Origin: Macrotrachela quadricornifera
Lineage: Eukaryota > Rotifera > Eurotatoria > Philodinida > Philodinidae
DNA: 64,000 nt
Assembly: GCA_022393335.1 (NCBI GenBank)
Contig: JAJEKB010018892.1
Span: 1 to 64,000 of the forward strand
Direction: 5' to 3'
The translations under genes were made by a program, and so were the position numbers. The notes below the pieces were generated by a model. The model did not search any database, was not told the DNA's origin, and worked only from the letters and a program-made list of their open reading frames with translations. Within the stretch, counting starts at the first letter, position 1; each line of letters starts with the position of its first letter. Below, one piece after another: positions 28,285-39,595 of this stretch.

Positions 28285-31200
28285 CCATTATTAAATTTAT
28301 AATATAACATTACCTGGTTCATTATTGATATAATTATATAGAACGTTACTCTTTCATCAAGATGGCTAAAATCTTTTTTTGTATTTTTCGGATTTTTTTA
28401 GTTACATAATAAAAAATAAACCCTACAACAAGTTAAATACGATCAGAGTCAGCATACAATGAATAAAATTAATATTCTCTTTTGTTTAAATGTGTTACTA
28501 CCATAAAAATCATTTATATCAGTTAAATTGCATAAAAGTCGGCAATTTATCATAGTTAATTAGTTAAGCTGAATGAAGATGATCAAATCTAGTCACAGGA
28601 CTACGACCGCATCTTGATCTATATATAACTGTCATTCACTATTGTATTCATAGTAGTTTTTCATAAATGAAACGAGCAATAAGATCCTTTTCGGTATGCG
28701 CGGTACATAATACGAAAAGTGTTTTTTAAAGGAAATTACTATTTGACTGTCATCTACTAAAAATTGCGGATTAATTGCTAAAAGTAACGCGATTTCTATG
28801 GTATGGGCAAATCAGAAGTAGATTGATTTGTTTCTGATAATCATCAGATATGAGCAGAAAACCATAAACTGATGTTCAAAACTCGATGTTTTAAAACAAG
28901 TTATTAATGAAAGGATAATCATATTTTTTTATCGATAATAAACATTAAAATAAATATATACTCTATCAATATAAGCAATAAAAAATGATACTACAACTAG
29001 TACTCTAATTCAATTTTACAAATACTGGAATTTTCGAGTATTAAGAGTATGGCCATCATTAGCAAAGAGATAACATGAATAGAAAGAAAAATCGTGTCAA
29101 CAAATCAGTTATTTGAAATTGAAATATGTCGTAATCAGTTTTGTTCTATTTTATTCATAAAGAAATGTTCGGTTTTGTCCATTTGTATTAATCAATCATC
29201 GTCAGTTTGAATTTTTTTTTATTACAAATCGAAATCATTTGAACAGAACCAAATAAATTGTAATGACAACCAGTTGCTGATAATGACCATACATTCAAAA
29301 ATCGAAAATTTCAGTATTTGTAAAACTGAATTAAACTCCTATGATTATTATTTTTTCATTACTTACATTAAATATTCGAGTTACTCTATTCTACATACAA
29401 TTTTGGTACACCTACACTTCATCCTAAATTGTGACTATATATTTTCACTACATAAATATGAAATAAAATTTTATTTTCAAGTTCATAGCATTTCGTTTTA
29501 AATATTTCTCCATATTATTGATATTGCAAGACGGCACGATTCTTTTCAATCGTGCATCAAGATTTACATAAACTTTTTTTCTTCAGTTGTTCAACAACAC
29601 GGAATTATTCAATATCGATCTCGAATCGATCGGCTTTGTTCAGTGAGATACATTTAGCAAGTTTAGCAATAGAAGAATATTTGATTGATACGTGATTATT
29701 AAAGGCACGATGTGATCATGGTAACTCTTGTATATCCTACTCGTAAATATTCTATTGCGGCAAACTAAATTTCGATTTACCACGACGGCTATCTGAACAA
29801 GCACTCACGCTCAAGATTCTCAAACTGACCTTTCGCTAATTGACGAAAGTTTGATAAACTATTGCCAATATCAGTGAGAATCCGTCACGCTACTGCCAAT
29901 TTGAGTGAAACGCTGACATTGGCATCAAATATATTTATAGATGATATTCGCTTTTACCATAATAAAAAAATTTACCCATAGTTTTAGTTCTTAGAAATAA
30001 TCTATCCAATATTTCCGTAAAATACTGCATGTAGCCTACCACATTTTTAATGTGCACTTACATTAATATCCTAGTGGGAAACTTTCTCATGTATGTTGTG
30101 ATATCAAATTTCTTCGATAATTATCATCGAAAGTATGGTAGTTACCATTCGCGCTGCAACATTACGATCTCAAACTACTTGATGGTGGAAAACTGTTACT
30201 TGATCAAACAACATACTCAAACAAAACAGCTCGAAAAAGTCAATGAATAAAAAACAAAAACAACTTGAAATAAACAATAAACCTAAAACTTATCTGATAC
30301 AACAACAACAACAACAATCCACATTTGAATTTACTGTTCATCCTCATCATTGAGGTGAACATTCAGAAAAAAAGACTGATGTATCATCTAAATGTTTGTC
30401 TGTAAATCAATATGTGATATTATTGTTTTCCAACAGAAATAAAATATCAACATCATCTAATCGTTATGATTGACTACTGTTTTATTAATCAATGAAAGTT
30501 CATCATAAAAGAAATCAATATTTACCACATCTCTATTTTTCAGTTATAATCTGATCTTATTTGAACTAGAATTATGTTAATCTAATGAATTTCAATTAAA
30601 AATTTTGGTTCAAATCAGAATTTCTAACACAACCTTGATATAGAAGTTAATGTCGTACAGAATAGAATGAGAAGAAATGAAATGAAAAAAAATAATGAAA
30701 AACCTTTCAAAACCACATAATTAGACAAATATATTCGCTTATAAGAATACAAATTAATCTAAATTAGATCATCACTATAGTATGTGATAACAATTCTTTG
30801 AAAAAATTTCGAAATTTATTTTTCAGAATTGCATCATTGAATTGTCTTTGATTTTTTATTTGTTCGAAAGAATCAAATCTAAAGGGTATAGATATAGAAC
30901 AAAAAACTTCTGTATCTAGCTAATTTGTACTGTGCATGAGAACATTCTTTCAATTAATTTCAAAAAAGCTTTACAACACCCCAACAATTCTCATTGTAAA
31001 TTGACTCTCAAAAATATTCATAAAATTATCATTACTCGAAAACAGAAAATCGAATCAAACATATTTTATTTAAATTATGAAATAAAATGTAAGGATACGA
31101 AAGCGTATGCATCGACATGATCGATCACCACAAATATTTGACTATTTATTTTGCAATTGATGAATCAGTATGTTCTCATGATTTCATCATTTTTTATAGT

Positions 31201-31285
31201 AATTGTGTAATACCTGTTGCATGAGATTTGTTTATTACTATTAAAGGAAACGTATGAAATAATAGAACTGAAAAAGATAAAAACT
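28285..31285. other. 3-kb intergenic region, no gene recognised
   Basis: Contains a short perfect hairpin GCACGATT/AATCGTGC at 29534-29555 and a CAA trinucleotide run at about 30300-30317 inside a short coding-like but interrupted stretch (30243-30470). No conserved family recognised. Confidence 0.5.
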
Positions 31286-32311
31286 ATGGGTGGACATGCA
31301 TTAAAAAATGTTGTAACACGACGTTATGCACGAGCTGAATATTATATATTAAAAGAACGTATATTAAATAAACTTCAAGGACATATTAATCAATTTGATG
31401 TTCCAAAAGAATTTCCATGTAAAGAATCATTTGGTGATCTTGATGTTCTTATTGTATGTCCATCATCATTAAATATTCAAAAATTAATTGAAGATTTATT
31501 TAATCCAACAGAAATTGTTCATAATGGTGATGTTTATTCATTTGATTTTGAACAATTTCAAATTGATTTTATTCTTATACCAGAAACTCAATTTTATAAT
31601 GCAATTGTTTATTTTTCTTATTCAGATTTAGGTGGTTTAATTGGAAATATTTGTCATAAAATTGGTTTAAAATATGGTATACAAGGTCTTTGGATGAATG
31701 TACATACAAAAGAATTTGATCCAACAACAACATCAACAAAATTAATTTTATCAACAATTCCTCAAGAAATATTTAATTTTCTTGGTTATGATTATGAAAG
31801 ATATTTAAAAGATTTTACTAATGAAAAAGAATTTTTTCAATGGATAATTGAAGGAAAATATTTTCGTCGTTTCTATTTTGATGATGATCAACTTAATCAT
31901 GCACATCGACAACGTACATCAAAACGTCCAATTTATATAAAATTTATTTCATTTTTAAATGAACAACAAATAATTGATGTTAATAAAAATGAATCATCTG
32001 AAGATCGAAATCAATTTATTTCACATATTCGTCAACAAGCATTAATCTTTTTTAATAAACAACAAACATATGAACAAGGACTTAATGCACGTGAAGTAAA
32101 ACGACAATTTCGTGCGAAATATAATGGTCAATATTTTTGTGATATTGATAATATAAAAAATATGATACCTGTACATATGAAAAATTTTGAAAGACGTTTT
32201 GCTAAAACTGATGAAGAATTTCATCAATGGGTAATTAATACTGATCATGAAACAATTAAATATGAAATAGATAAATATAAACAAGAATTAAAAACTAATC
32301 AATTATCATAA
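31286..32311 (+). CDS. Intronless nucleotidyltransferase-like protein
   Basis: A 341-aa single-exon ORF starting MGGHALKN. An in-frame ATG 23 codons upstream (31217) is less likely, because the GGHA motif behind the internal ATG resembles N-termini of a nucleotidyltransferase-like family of fungi and protists. Residues 48-57 (ESFGDLDVLI) supply a D-x-D pair, and FQIDFIL (about 91-97) a third acidic residue, the arrangement expected of the polymerase-beta nucleotidyltransferase fold. The canonical GS before the acidic pair is not obvious. Substrate unknown. The lack of introns in a region where nearly all genes have several could mean retrotransposition or horizontal transfer, but codon use and AT content match the neighbours. 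Confidence 0.6.
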   Translation: MGGHALKNVVTRRYARAEYYILKERILNKLQGHINQFDVPKEFPCKESFGDLDVLIVCPSSLNIQKLIEDLFNPTEIVHNGDVYSFDFEQFQIDFILIPETQFYNAIVYFSYSDLGGLIGNICHKIGLKYGIQGLWMNVHTKEFDPTTTSTKLILSTIPQEIFNFLGYDYERYLKDFTNEKEFFQWIIEGKYFRRFYFDDDQLNHAHRQRTSKRPIYIKFISFLNEQQIIDVNKNESSEDRNQFISHIRQQALIFFNKQQTYEQGLNAREVKRQFRAKYNGQYFCDIDNIKNMIPVHMKNFERRFAKTDEEFHQWVINTDHETIKYEIDKYKQELKTNQLS

Positions 32312-32389
32312 CATATAAAAAAATTTTATTGTAAAAAAAAATAACCATAATATTAATAAAGTTACATGTGGATTTTCTATTTTTTCATC

Positions 32390-32646
32390 AGCACCTAAAA
32401 AATAATAATAATGAATTTATTTTATATTTTAAAAAAAAATAGGGGGGGGGGGAAGTTACCATCACTACATGGAATAACATTATCTTTTACTTCAGCTGGA
32501 TATTTATTATTAATAATACCTAAATCACGATAATTAAGTGAAACTTCATATTGATTTATTATTGGAATATTTTCTTGAAATTCTTTAAGATAATCAATAC
32601 CTTTACGTTCAGTTATACGATAAACAGTTTATTTATTTGATGACAT
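32390..32646 (-). pseudogene. Truncated zinc-type alcohol dehydrogenase/quinone reductase pseudogene
   Basis: The minus strand from 32646 reads MSSNK, then a stop, then TVYRITERKG and SLNYRDLGIINNKYPAEVKD plus NVIPCSDG, the N-terminal signature of zinc-type alcohol dehydrogenase-like MDR proteins (SLNYRD, VIPCSDGAGE). A stop at codon 6, a deletion of about six codons before SLNYRD (family LVRIxAV lost) and loss of everything after a donor-like GGTAAC at 32459 mark it as dead. A possible downstream exon from 32394 reads GADEKIENPH before losing similarity. It lies just downstream of the ropporin gene on the same strand. Confidence 0.75.
32442..32452. repeat. Run of 11 G
   Basis: An uninterrupted G11 tract, unusual in this AT-rich window, lies within the putative intron of the dehydrogenase pseudogene. 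Confidence 0.9.
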
Positions 32647-33048
32647 TATTTATGTAAAAATAATCAAATAAATCTATATGCACGAATAAATCGCACTAAA
32701 TATTTATATATATATATGACTATTAGACATGCACTTTTCTTGCGTATATATTCATCCTTTTTAGCATGTTCCTTTACCTATCAAGGCTATATTCATCTAT
32801 TTTTGTCTAGCAAAAAAATATGATTCGTTCTTTACAAAAGTATATTTATATATATGATATCAAGAAAATGTGTTATTCTAAATTTATTACAAAACAACAA
32901 CAAAAGCACTGTGATAGATTCTATCTACAGTAAAAATAAAATGAAAAACAAGTATTTCTACTACATACACAAGACAAACAACATAAATATATTTTGGTTT
33001 TTCTATATCTGGCTAAATATATATATATATATAAATATAATAATTAAA

Positions 33049-34315
33049 TTATCCATCAAGTTTCGGACATTCCGGATGAATAAAATTTCTTGGATGAATC
33101 ATATCATTTTGTCTTATAACCCATTCATTAGATAAATAATCAATAACTTGTTTTATATGTTGTTCATTTATATCACCATCAAGTTCAGCTAAATATCGAT
33201 AAAATTTTTTCCATTGTTCAAATGGTATACGAGCATTAGCACCTGGTGGATCGCTTGTTAATAATTCACAAATTTTAATTAATGTATCGGTTAAATTCTA
33301 TTTAAAAGAAAATTTATATATTTTTAATCTTTATAAATATATCATACTTTAGATAATTTTGATACTGCAATAGCAAGAAATTTATCCCATTGTGTATCAT
33401 TATTAAATGTACCAATTTGTACAATATCATCAAATTGTTCTCGTGGAATATTTAAATTATCAAATTTATTTTGTATTTCACTTAATGATATTGTACCTTT
33501 TGGAGAAAGCTAGAAGAAAAAAAATAATTTTTTAGATTCTATTAAATGATAAAAAAGATTAATTTCTTAAATCTGCTAAATATTATTAATTCTACAAAAT
33601 ATCTTAATCAGAGTTTAGTATCAGTGTATAATCTAATATTAATCGATCGTTTTCTTTAATAGAATTTTTTATCATGATTGATCAATGTAATTGTATCACT
33701 ATACTGTAATAAAATATACAGACTACTCGATATAATCTTTATAGTTCTTGAATTGATAATGTTTCATAAACTATGAATGTCATAGTCAATATAATGTTTT
33801 ATTAAATACGATTATCAATGAAAACTGAATTATATATAACTCTTAAGAAATGCTTTACAAAAAAATGAATTGATACTATCTTGTCTTTAAATGATATTAA
33901 TCTTTATGAGTGTCATGATCAGATATTTAAAAATATAATATACTTGTCGATGTAATATTTTTAATAAACCCATTGTTAATCCTGTATCAATTTTTTGTGT
34001 AGCTGCAGGCATTTCTAAACCTAAAATTAATTTTTAAATTTAAATATTATATATTTAAAATTAGTTTTTTTTCTTACGTTCTTTAACCGGTGGTGTTTCA
34101 CCATTTGCTAATGCTCGAAAATATCTAATTATTAAATATAATAAAAATAATAATAAGAAGAAAATTTTTCAATATAAAACTTACGCAGCACTCCATGCTA
34201 ATATATCTACTGGTTGTGTTCGAATAGCTGCCTTAGAAAATTGAAGTAAAATATCAGGAAATTCAGGTGGAATAGGAATTTGTTCACTTGTATAATATGG
34301 TTCATTAGTTGCCAT
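33049..34315 (-). CDS. ROPN1L: Ropporin-1-like protein (radial spoke, RIIa domain)
   Basis: Five exons on the minus strand: 34185-34315, 34078-34124, 33944-34020, 33348-33509 and 33049-33297, giving 221 aa (human ROPN1L about 230). The N-terminal RIIa-like dimerisation/docking segment reads QIPIPPEFPDILLQFSKAAI then RTQPVDILAWSAAYFRAL. EMPAATQKIDTGLTMGLLKI and the C-terminal KICELLTSDPPGANARIPFE and FYRYLAEL blocks are family hallmarks. The protein binds AKAPs in the sperm fibrous sheath and in radial spokes of motile cilia. The start is 391 bp from the Aurora kinase ATG on the other strand, so they may share a promoter. Confidence 0.94.
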
Positions 34316-34706
34316 ATTTATTTTTTTTTGTTACAGAAAAGAACTAGATCAGATGTAAATATGTCAGTGAATTTCTACCATTAATATCATCTTATACTTG
34401 GCATTTGAATATCATTTTATTATTTTTAATATAAATTTATTTTATAATCTATTTATTAATATTAATAATTTATTTTATCTTTAATTATAAATAAAATTTT
34501 ATTGAAAAACTTTTTATTAATAAAATATTGACATTGTATGTGGCGCACTTTAATTTCATTTGTTAATATTTTTTCTTAGGCTCGAAACAAAGACGAACTC
34601 AATAAATTTTTTTGTCGGTTATCAAACATGTTTTTCAATTCATAATCCATGAAAGAATTAAAAAAAATATTCTGATATAAAAGGAAATATTATTCTAGAT
34701 AATAAA
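34316..34706. promoter_or_regulatory. Shared divergent promoter region
   Basis: The 391 bp between the start codons of ROPN1L (minus) and Aurora kinase (plus) must contain both promoters unless one gene has a distant 5' exon. It is very AT-rich and I see no clear TATA box assignable to either gene. Confidence 0.5.
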
Positions 34707-36664
34707 ATGAAATCATCTTCACGTTCAATACTTCATAATCGAAATGTTGAAAATCATCCAATACCTTCGTAAGAATACTTTCTTCTGAAATGAATTTATC
34801 TCTTTTATTTTTCTTTTACAAATATATCGATTTATAGAGAATATTTTTTGGCAAATGATTCTAAGAAACATAATGATGAAAATCGAAAACAACATGGTGC
34901 AACATCATCAAATAGTAATGCGGATTTAATTACAAATCATTTAAATGAAACAACAGTAACATCTAAGACAAATACTGGAACACCACAGTGAGTGAAAAAT
35001 ATTTCTATAAGAGAATAGATCTATTGTATTTCATAGTACACACTTCGAACAGATGTAAGAGATAATATAGTGATTATTACATGAGAAGCAAATTGACTAT
35101 ATAGTTAAGTAAGCATATTTATGTCTGACAAATATATTTAATCAATGTACAAGGTCTATGTAGAACTTGTAGACATATGTCAAGACAAAGAAAGCTTATA
35201 AAGATAAACAGTAGAAAGCATTAATTTTATATAATTAAGAAACATATATGTAATCGAAAGATTAATTCAGCTCTTATAGAGTCAAAAAAAGTAAAGACAA
35301 TCTAAATTTTAATATTCATATTTCTAGACGTCAATGGACAATAAATGATTTTGAAATTGGAACACCATTAGGTCGAGGACGTTTTGGTCATGTTTATTGT
35401 GTTCGTGAGAAAAAAAGCAAATATATTGTTGCTTTAAAAGTAATTTATCATTAATAAATTTTTTTTTATTGTTTCTTAAAATATTTATTTTAATAGGCTA
35501 TTATTAAAGATCAAATATCAACACCTCGTTTAGCTAAACAATTAATCAGTGAAATTTCAATTCAAAGTCGTCTTAAGTAAGAATTTTATATCTTCTTTAT
35601 AAAAACGAAATGTTCAATTATTCAAATAGACATCCAAATATTTTACGTCTTTATGGATTTTTTCATGATGAACAACGAATATTTTTATTACTTGAATATG
35701 CACCCGGTGGAGAATTATATCGACGTATGCAAAAAGAAAAAATTCTACAAGAAACTGAAGCTGCTGGAGTAAATAAATATGAAATATAATATTATTAATA
35801 AATTTATTGTTTTTTTGCTTTTAGTATGTCTATCAACTTTGTAATGCATTATCATATCTTCATTCAAAACAAATTATTCATCGGTAATTCAAGTTTATTT
35901 ATTTATATTATCAAAATAAAAAAAAAACAAAAATATAATTCGTTTTTAGTGATATTAAACCAGAAAATATTCTCATTGGAGTTTATGGAATTCTTAAATT
36001 AGGTTATTAAATTTTTCATTTTTTTTTTTATTTTATTTTTTTATTTTTTTTTCAGCTGATTTCGGTTGGTCAGCTGAGAGTACTGAAGCAAATAAGTATG
36101 TTCTACTAACGATAAAATATATTATTTTAATTCTACTTTTTTTTTTCTTTTCTAATTAAAATAGACGAACAACACTTTGTGGTACATTAGATTATTTAGC
36201 ACCGGAAATGCTTAATGGAAATGGATATGATGAAAAAATAGATCTTTGGTGTTTAGGTATATTTACTTATGAAATGGTAAATTATTTTAAATTAATTTAA
36301 ATATTTTTATGTATGATTTTAATTTAAAGATTGTTGGTAAACCTCCATTTGATAGTCAAACTCAACAAGATACAATTCGACTTATTCGAACAAATGATTT
36401 ATCATTTCCATTAAATATATCAAATAATGCTCGTGATCTTATTACTCGAGTAAAATGAAAAAATTCTTCTTATTTTTTTTTTTTTAAAATAAAATTTTCA
36501 TATTTTTAATTAAGCTTATTCGTCGTAATCCATTAGATCGTATGCCATTAAATGAAGTAATTCAACATGAATGGATTCTTGAAAATGCAAATATAAAAGC
36601 AATTGATGAAAATTATGAGAAAATTAATAAAACAACATTAATTAATCATAATGATGAAAATTAA
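34707..36664 (+). CDS. AURK: Aurora-family mitotic serine/threonine kinase
   Basis: Eleven exons: 34707-34768, 34838-34987, 35328-35439, 35497-35576, 35630-35768, 35825-35883, 35950-36002, 36056-36095, 36165-36276, 36330-36449 and 36515-36664, giving 358 aa. Aurora kinases phosphorylate centrosome, spindle and kinetochore proteins at mitosis. Visible motifs are the glycine loop GRGRFGHV (86-93), catalytic lysine in VALK (108), HRDIKPEN (200-207), DFGWS (220-224), the Aurora activation loop [15 protein letters not shown] with its T-loop Thr near 235, then [12 protein letters not shown] and VGKPPF. The N-terminal 70 residues are Ser/Asn-rich and divergent; I see no KEN or A-box, so A and B/C types cannot be told apart. 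All catalytic residues are intact. Confidence 0.95.
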
Positions 36665-37316
36665 TATCTTAAATGGATATTATTATTCTATTTATTTTTC
36701 TTTTCTAATGACACTTCTTATTAGTGTCATCTCTATGGAATTTTCTTTCTTTCTTTTTTTTTCTTTTTGTATATATACTTTAATTAATGGATAAATATAG
36801 GCAATGGAAGATACTAGTTTGAAAATATTTCTTGATTTTTATGTAGGATTTACTGTCAATCAAATGTCATACATATATATATACAGCTGACTAAGAATAA
36901 TAAGAAAAAAGACAGTTGATATCTAACAGTAGAAGATGATGATGAGTAGTTGTTCTTTGTTTGTTTCTCTTCTTTATTATCATTTGTTATTCTTTTATTG
37001 TATTGTCTCAACTATTATTCTAAATAAATTCTCCGTCGAATTGATCGCATAGTGATGCGAGATGTAAGCGTTAGATCGATGAAAAGAAAGGAAAGAATAT
37101 AGAATAATCCTTCCCGTTCTTTCTTCTTTTACTCTCTGTTGATACTACTGTCTCTAATGGAACTAGTACTACTAAACAAGCATACATAGTTAGAGAGGGT
37201 CATTGCATTGTGTTAACCCGGCACTTAATGGTACGAATGATAATGCATATATAGAAGTTTCAACATTATCAAATTGCATATTCACTCGATTTGTTGTCTC
37301 ACATATTCTATCGATA
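36665..37316. other. Intergenic region, nothing recognised
   Basis: AT-rich sequence between Aurora kinase and the GNAT gene. An open frame upstream of the GNAT ATG runs back to 37203. Confidence 0.5.
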
Positions 37317-38532
37317 ATGTCGGATCATGAATGTATTGATGAAACATTATCCTATGCATCATCATCAACAATGATAAGTCAATATTCATTTTGGTTATAT
37401 AGGTAAGGAAAAACTAGAAAGAATATATTATATATTTAAAAATAAAAACAATCAAATCTATATAATATAAACGAGGTTTATTAAGAAAAAGAAAATGAAT
37501 CAATTTATTAAACAGAAATAATGAGTTGAGAAAATCTCAAGAGAATTTTGATGATGAAGAAGAAAAAAAAAAAAGAATAATGTCTTTTTTTATATGATTA
37601 GAAATGAAAAAATTGAATCACTCAATTTATTTATACGTCCAATAATATCTACAGATATATTTGAATTAAAAAATTTATTTACTGAATGTTCAATATTTCA
37701 ACGTGCATCAATTGATTTTTCTATGTATTATTTTGCATTTCGACCAAAACATTCATATACAATAACATCTAAACAAGGTCTTTTAGCACATGCATCTATT
37801 AAACAATGGAATATTGAAAATAATTCAATGTCATCAATATTTATGCTTGGTCTTGTTTATGTACGTTCAGATTATCGAAAATTTGGTATTGGAGAATTAT
37901 TAACAAATTATCTATTAAAATTACGATCTGAAGATATTAATTCTATTCATGCAAATATATTAACACAACATTTACCATTTTATATTCGTTATGGTTTTCA
38001 AGCATCATTTTCATTAGTTGGATTTACTGGAAAACTTAATGAATTTTATAATTTAACAAATATGTTTGATGAAGATATAAATATTCAATTATATGAATTA
38101 TCTGATATACTTGATATTGCTTCATATGATCGTCATATATATCCAATATATCGTGTACAATATTTTGAACAATTACGTGAACATATGTATTCAATAGCTG
38201 GTTATGTTGCACGTTCAACAAAAACAAATTCTATATTAGGTTATGTTATATTAAATTTTAGTCAAGAATTTATTAAATGTGGACCATTATATGCTGATAA
38301 TATAAATATAGCTTTATTATTATTAAGACAATGTGCAACAGATTATGATGGTACAATGATATTATCATTACCTGAAGATAATCGTATAGCAATAAAAATG
38401 TTTGAATCAAAACATTTTAAACAAACAGATATTCTTCATCGAGTTTATAGAGGTAATGAAAATATTTTAAATGAAAAAAAAATTTTTCAACATATTTGGG
38501 CTATTACTGATGATTGGCTTTCGTTAATATGA
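37317..38532 (+). CDS. GNAT N-acetyltransferase-like protein
   Basis: Two exons, 37317-37402 and 37602-38532, about 338 aa; the frame is open upstream to an alternative ATG at 37203. The junction (TATAG, then A from the acceptor at 37600-37601) keeps frame. The acetyl-CoA-binding motif is GLVYVRSDYRKFGIGELLTN, with the R/K-x-G-x-G turn expected of GNAT motif A, followed by SIHANILTQHLPFYIRYGF, the typical end of a GNAT domain. The C-terminal half (YRVQYFEQLREHMYS, GYVILNF, LPEDNRIAIKMFE) resembles the second half of nematode DUF1248-type acetyltransferases. Substrate unknown; presumably cytosolic. A simpler one-exon model starting at 37594 is possible, but the strong AGGTAAGG donor supports the upstream exon. 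Confidence 0.8.
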
Positions 38533-39595
38533 ATATATTTTATATATGTGAAAGTATTTCTTTTTTTATTTGCGGGTGCTTTGTCATTTGTGAAGTGTGA
38601 TAAAAAATCAAATATATTTATGTGCTTTTTGTTTTTTTAAATAATTGAAATAAAATTAAAAGAAAAAAAAACGTTTAAATGATAATCTACAATAAATTTT
38701 ATTGTTTATTGTAATATAAGAAAGATTTCAATTTTTGATCTTGTCATCTCGAATTGTAAAATATTTCTTTGACATTATTGATTAATGATTTCTTTACAGT
38801 TCATTGCTCAATAATATATTGAGATTAAATCGATTAAAAGCAATTTTTATCTTTAGATGTTGTCATCTCCTATTTCATAAATGATAAGAGATAATCAATC
38901 TTACAATAACCATTAAATTCTATATGAGAAATAAGAGATGAAATTATGTAATACATAGTCTAAAGGTCATTCATTTTTTACAAAATGAAAAATGAGAAAA
39001 TAAAAAATAGTTCAAAAATCGTAGTTCTTTAATTCTGAAATGATATAAATCTGTAAAAAGATAATAATAACACACTGTAACCTTTCTCTAGTTTATGTGA
39101 TCAAAACAAAAAAACGTAGATCGAATGAGTCATTTAAATTCAAATGAATCAATAGTTTTGTCAGGCAGTTCAAATTAATTTCGCATTTCTCACAAGCAAT
39201 TAGTAATTACAATAACAAGTTTCTTTTTTTTTGTATCTTTAACAGAATTTTTTCTATTATTATTTTCATCAGCAGATATAAAAATATCAAGTACCATTGA
39301 TACTAATGAGTTCATTACATGATGACTTATAGAATCTCACTAAAACCTATGTTGTATTCATTAGATAAATATTAATAATATTTACATGTCTAACTATATT
39401 TATTTTTGGAATGGTTCTAATCAAACACCAATCCTTAGTAAAAATAGATGTCACATAAAAATATTTGAATGAATCATAGATAAGCTATTTCAAATAATAA
39501 TAAATTGTGTATATCAGTTAGTCACAAATATATTTGTTATAAATGAACTAATAGAAAATAAAATATTTATTTTTTATTTTAGTACAAAACACAAT
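38533..39595. other. Intergenic region, nothing recognised
   Basis: AT-rich sequence without ORF or repeat of note. It ends in a TTTTATTTTAG acceptor-like site 13 bp before the SCAMP ATG. Confidence 0.5.

Noticed and set aside
29534..29555. Short perfect hairpin that could look like a terminator
   Set aside because: Rho-independent terminators are not expected in a nuclear animal genome, and an 8-bp stem is common by chance.
30243..30470. Coding-like stretch with a polyglutamine run
   Set aside because: An ATG frame with CAA repeats is interrupted by a stop after 36 codons, and no family or plausible splice rescue was found; too weak to call a pseudogene.
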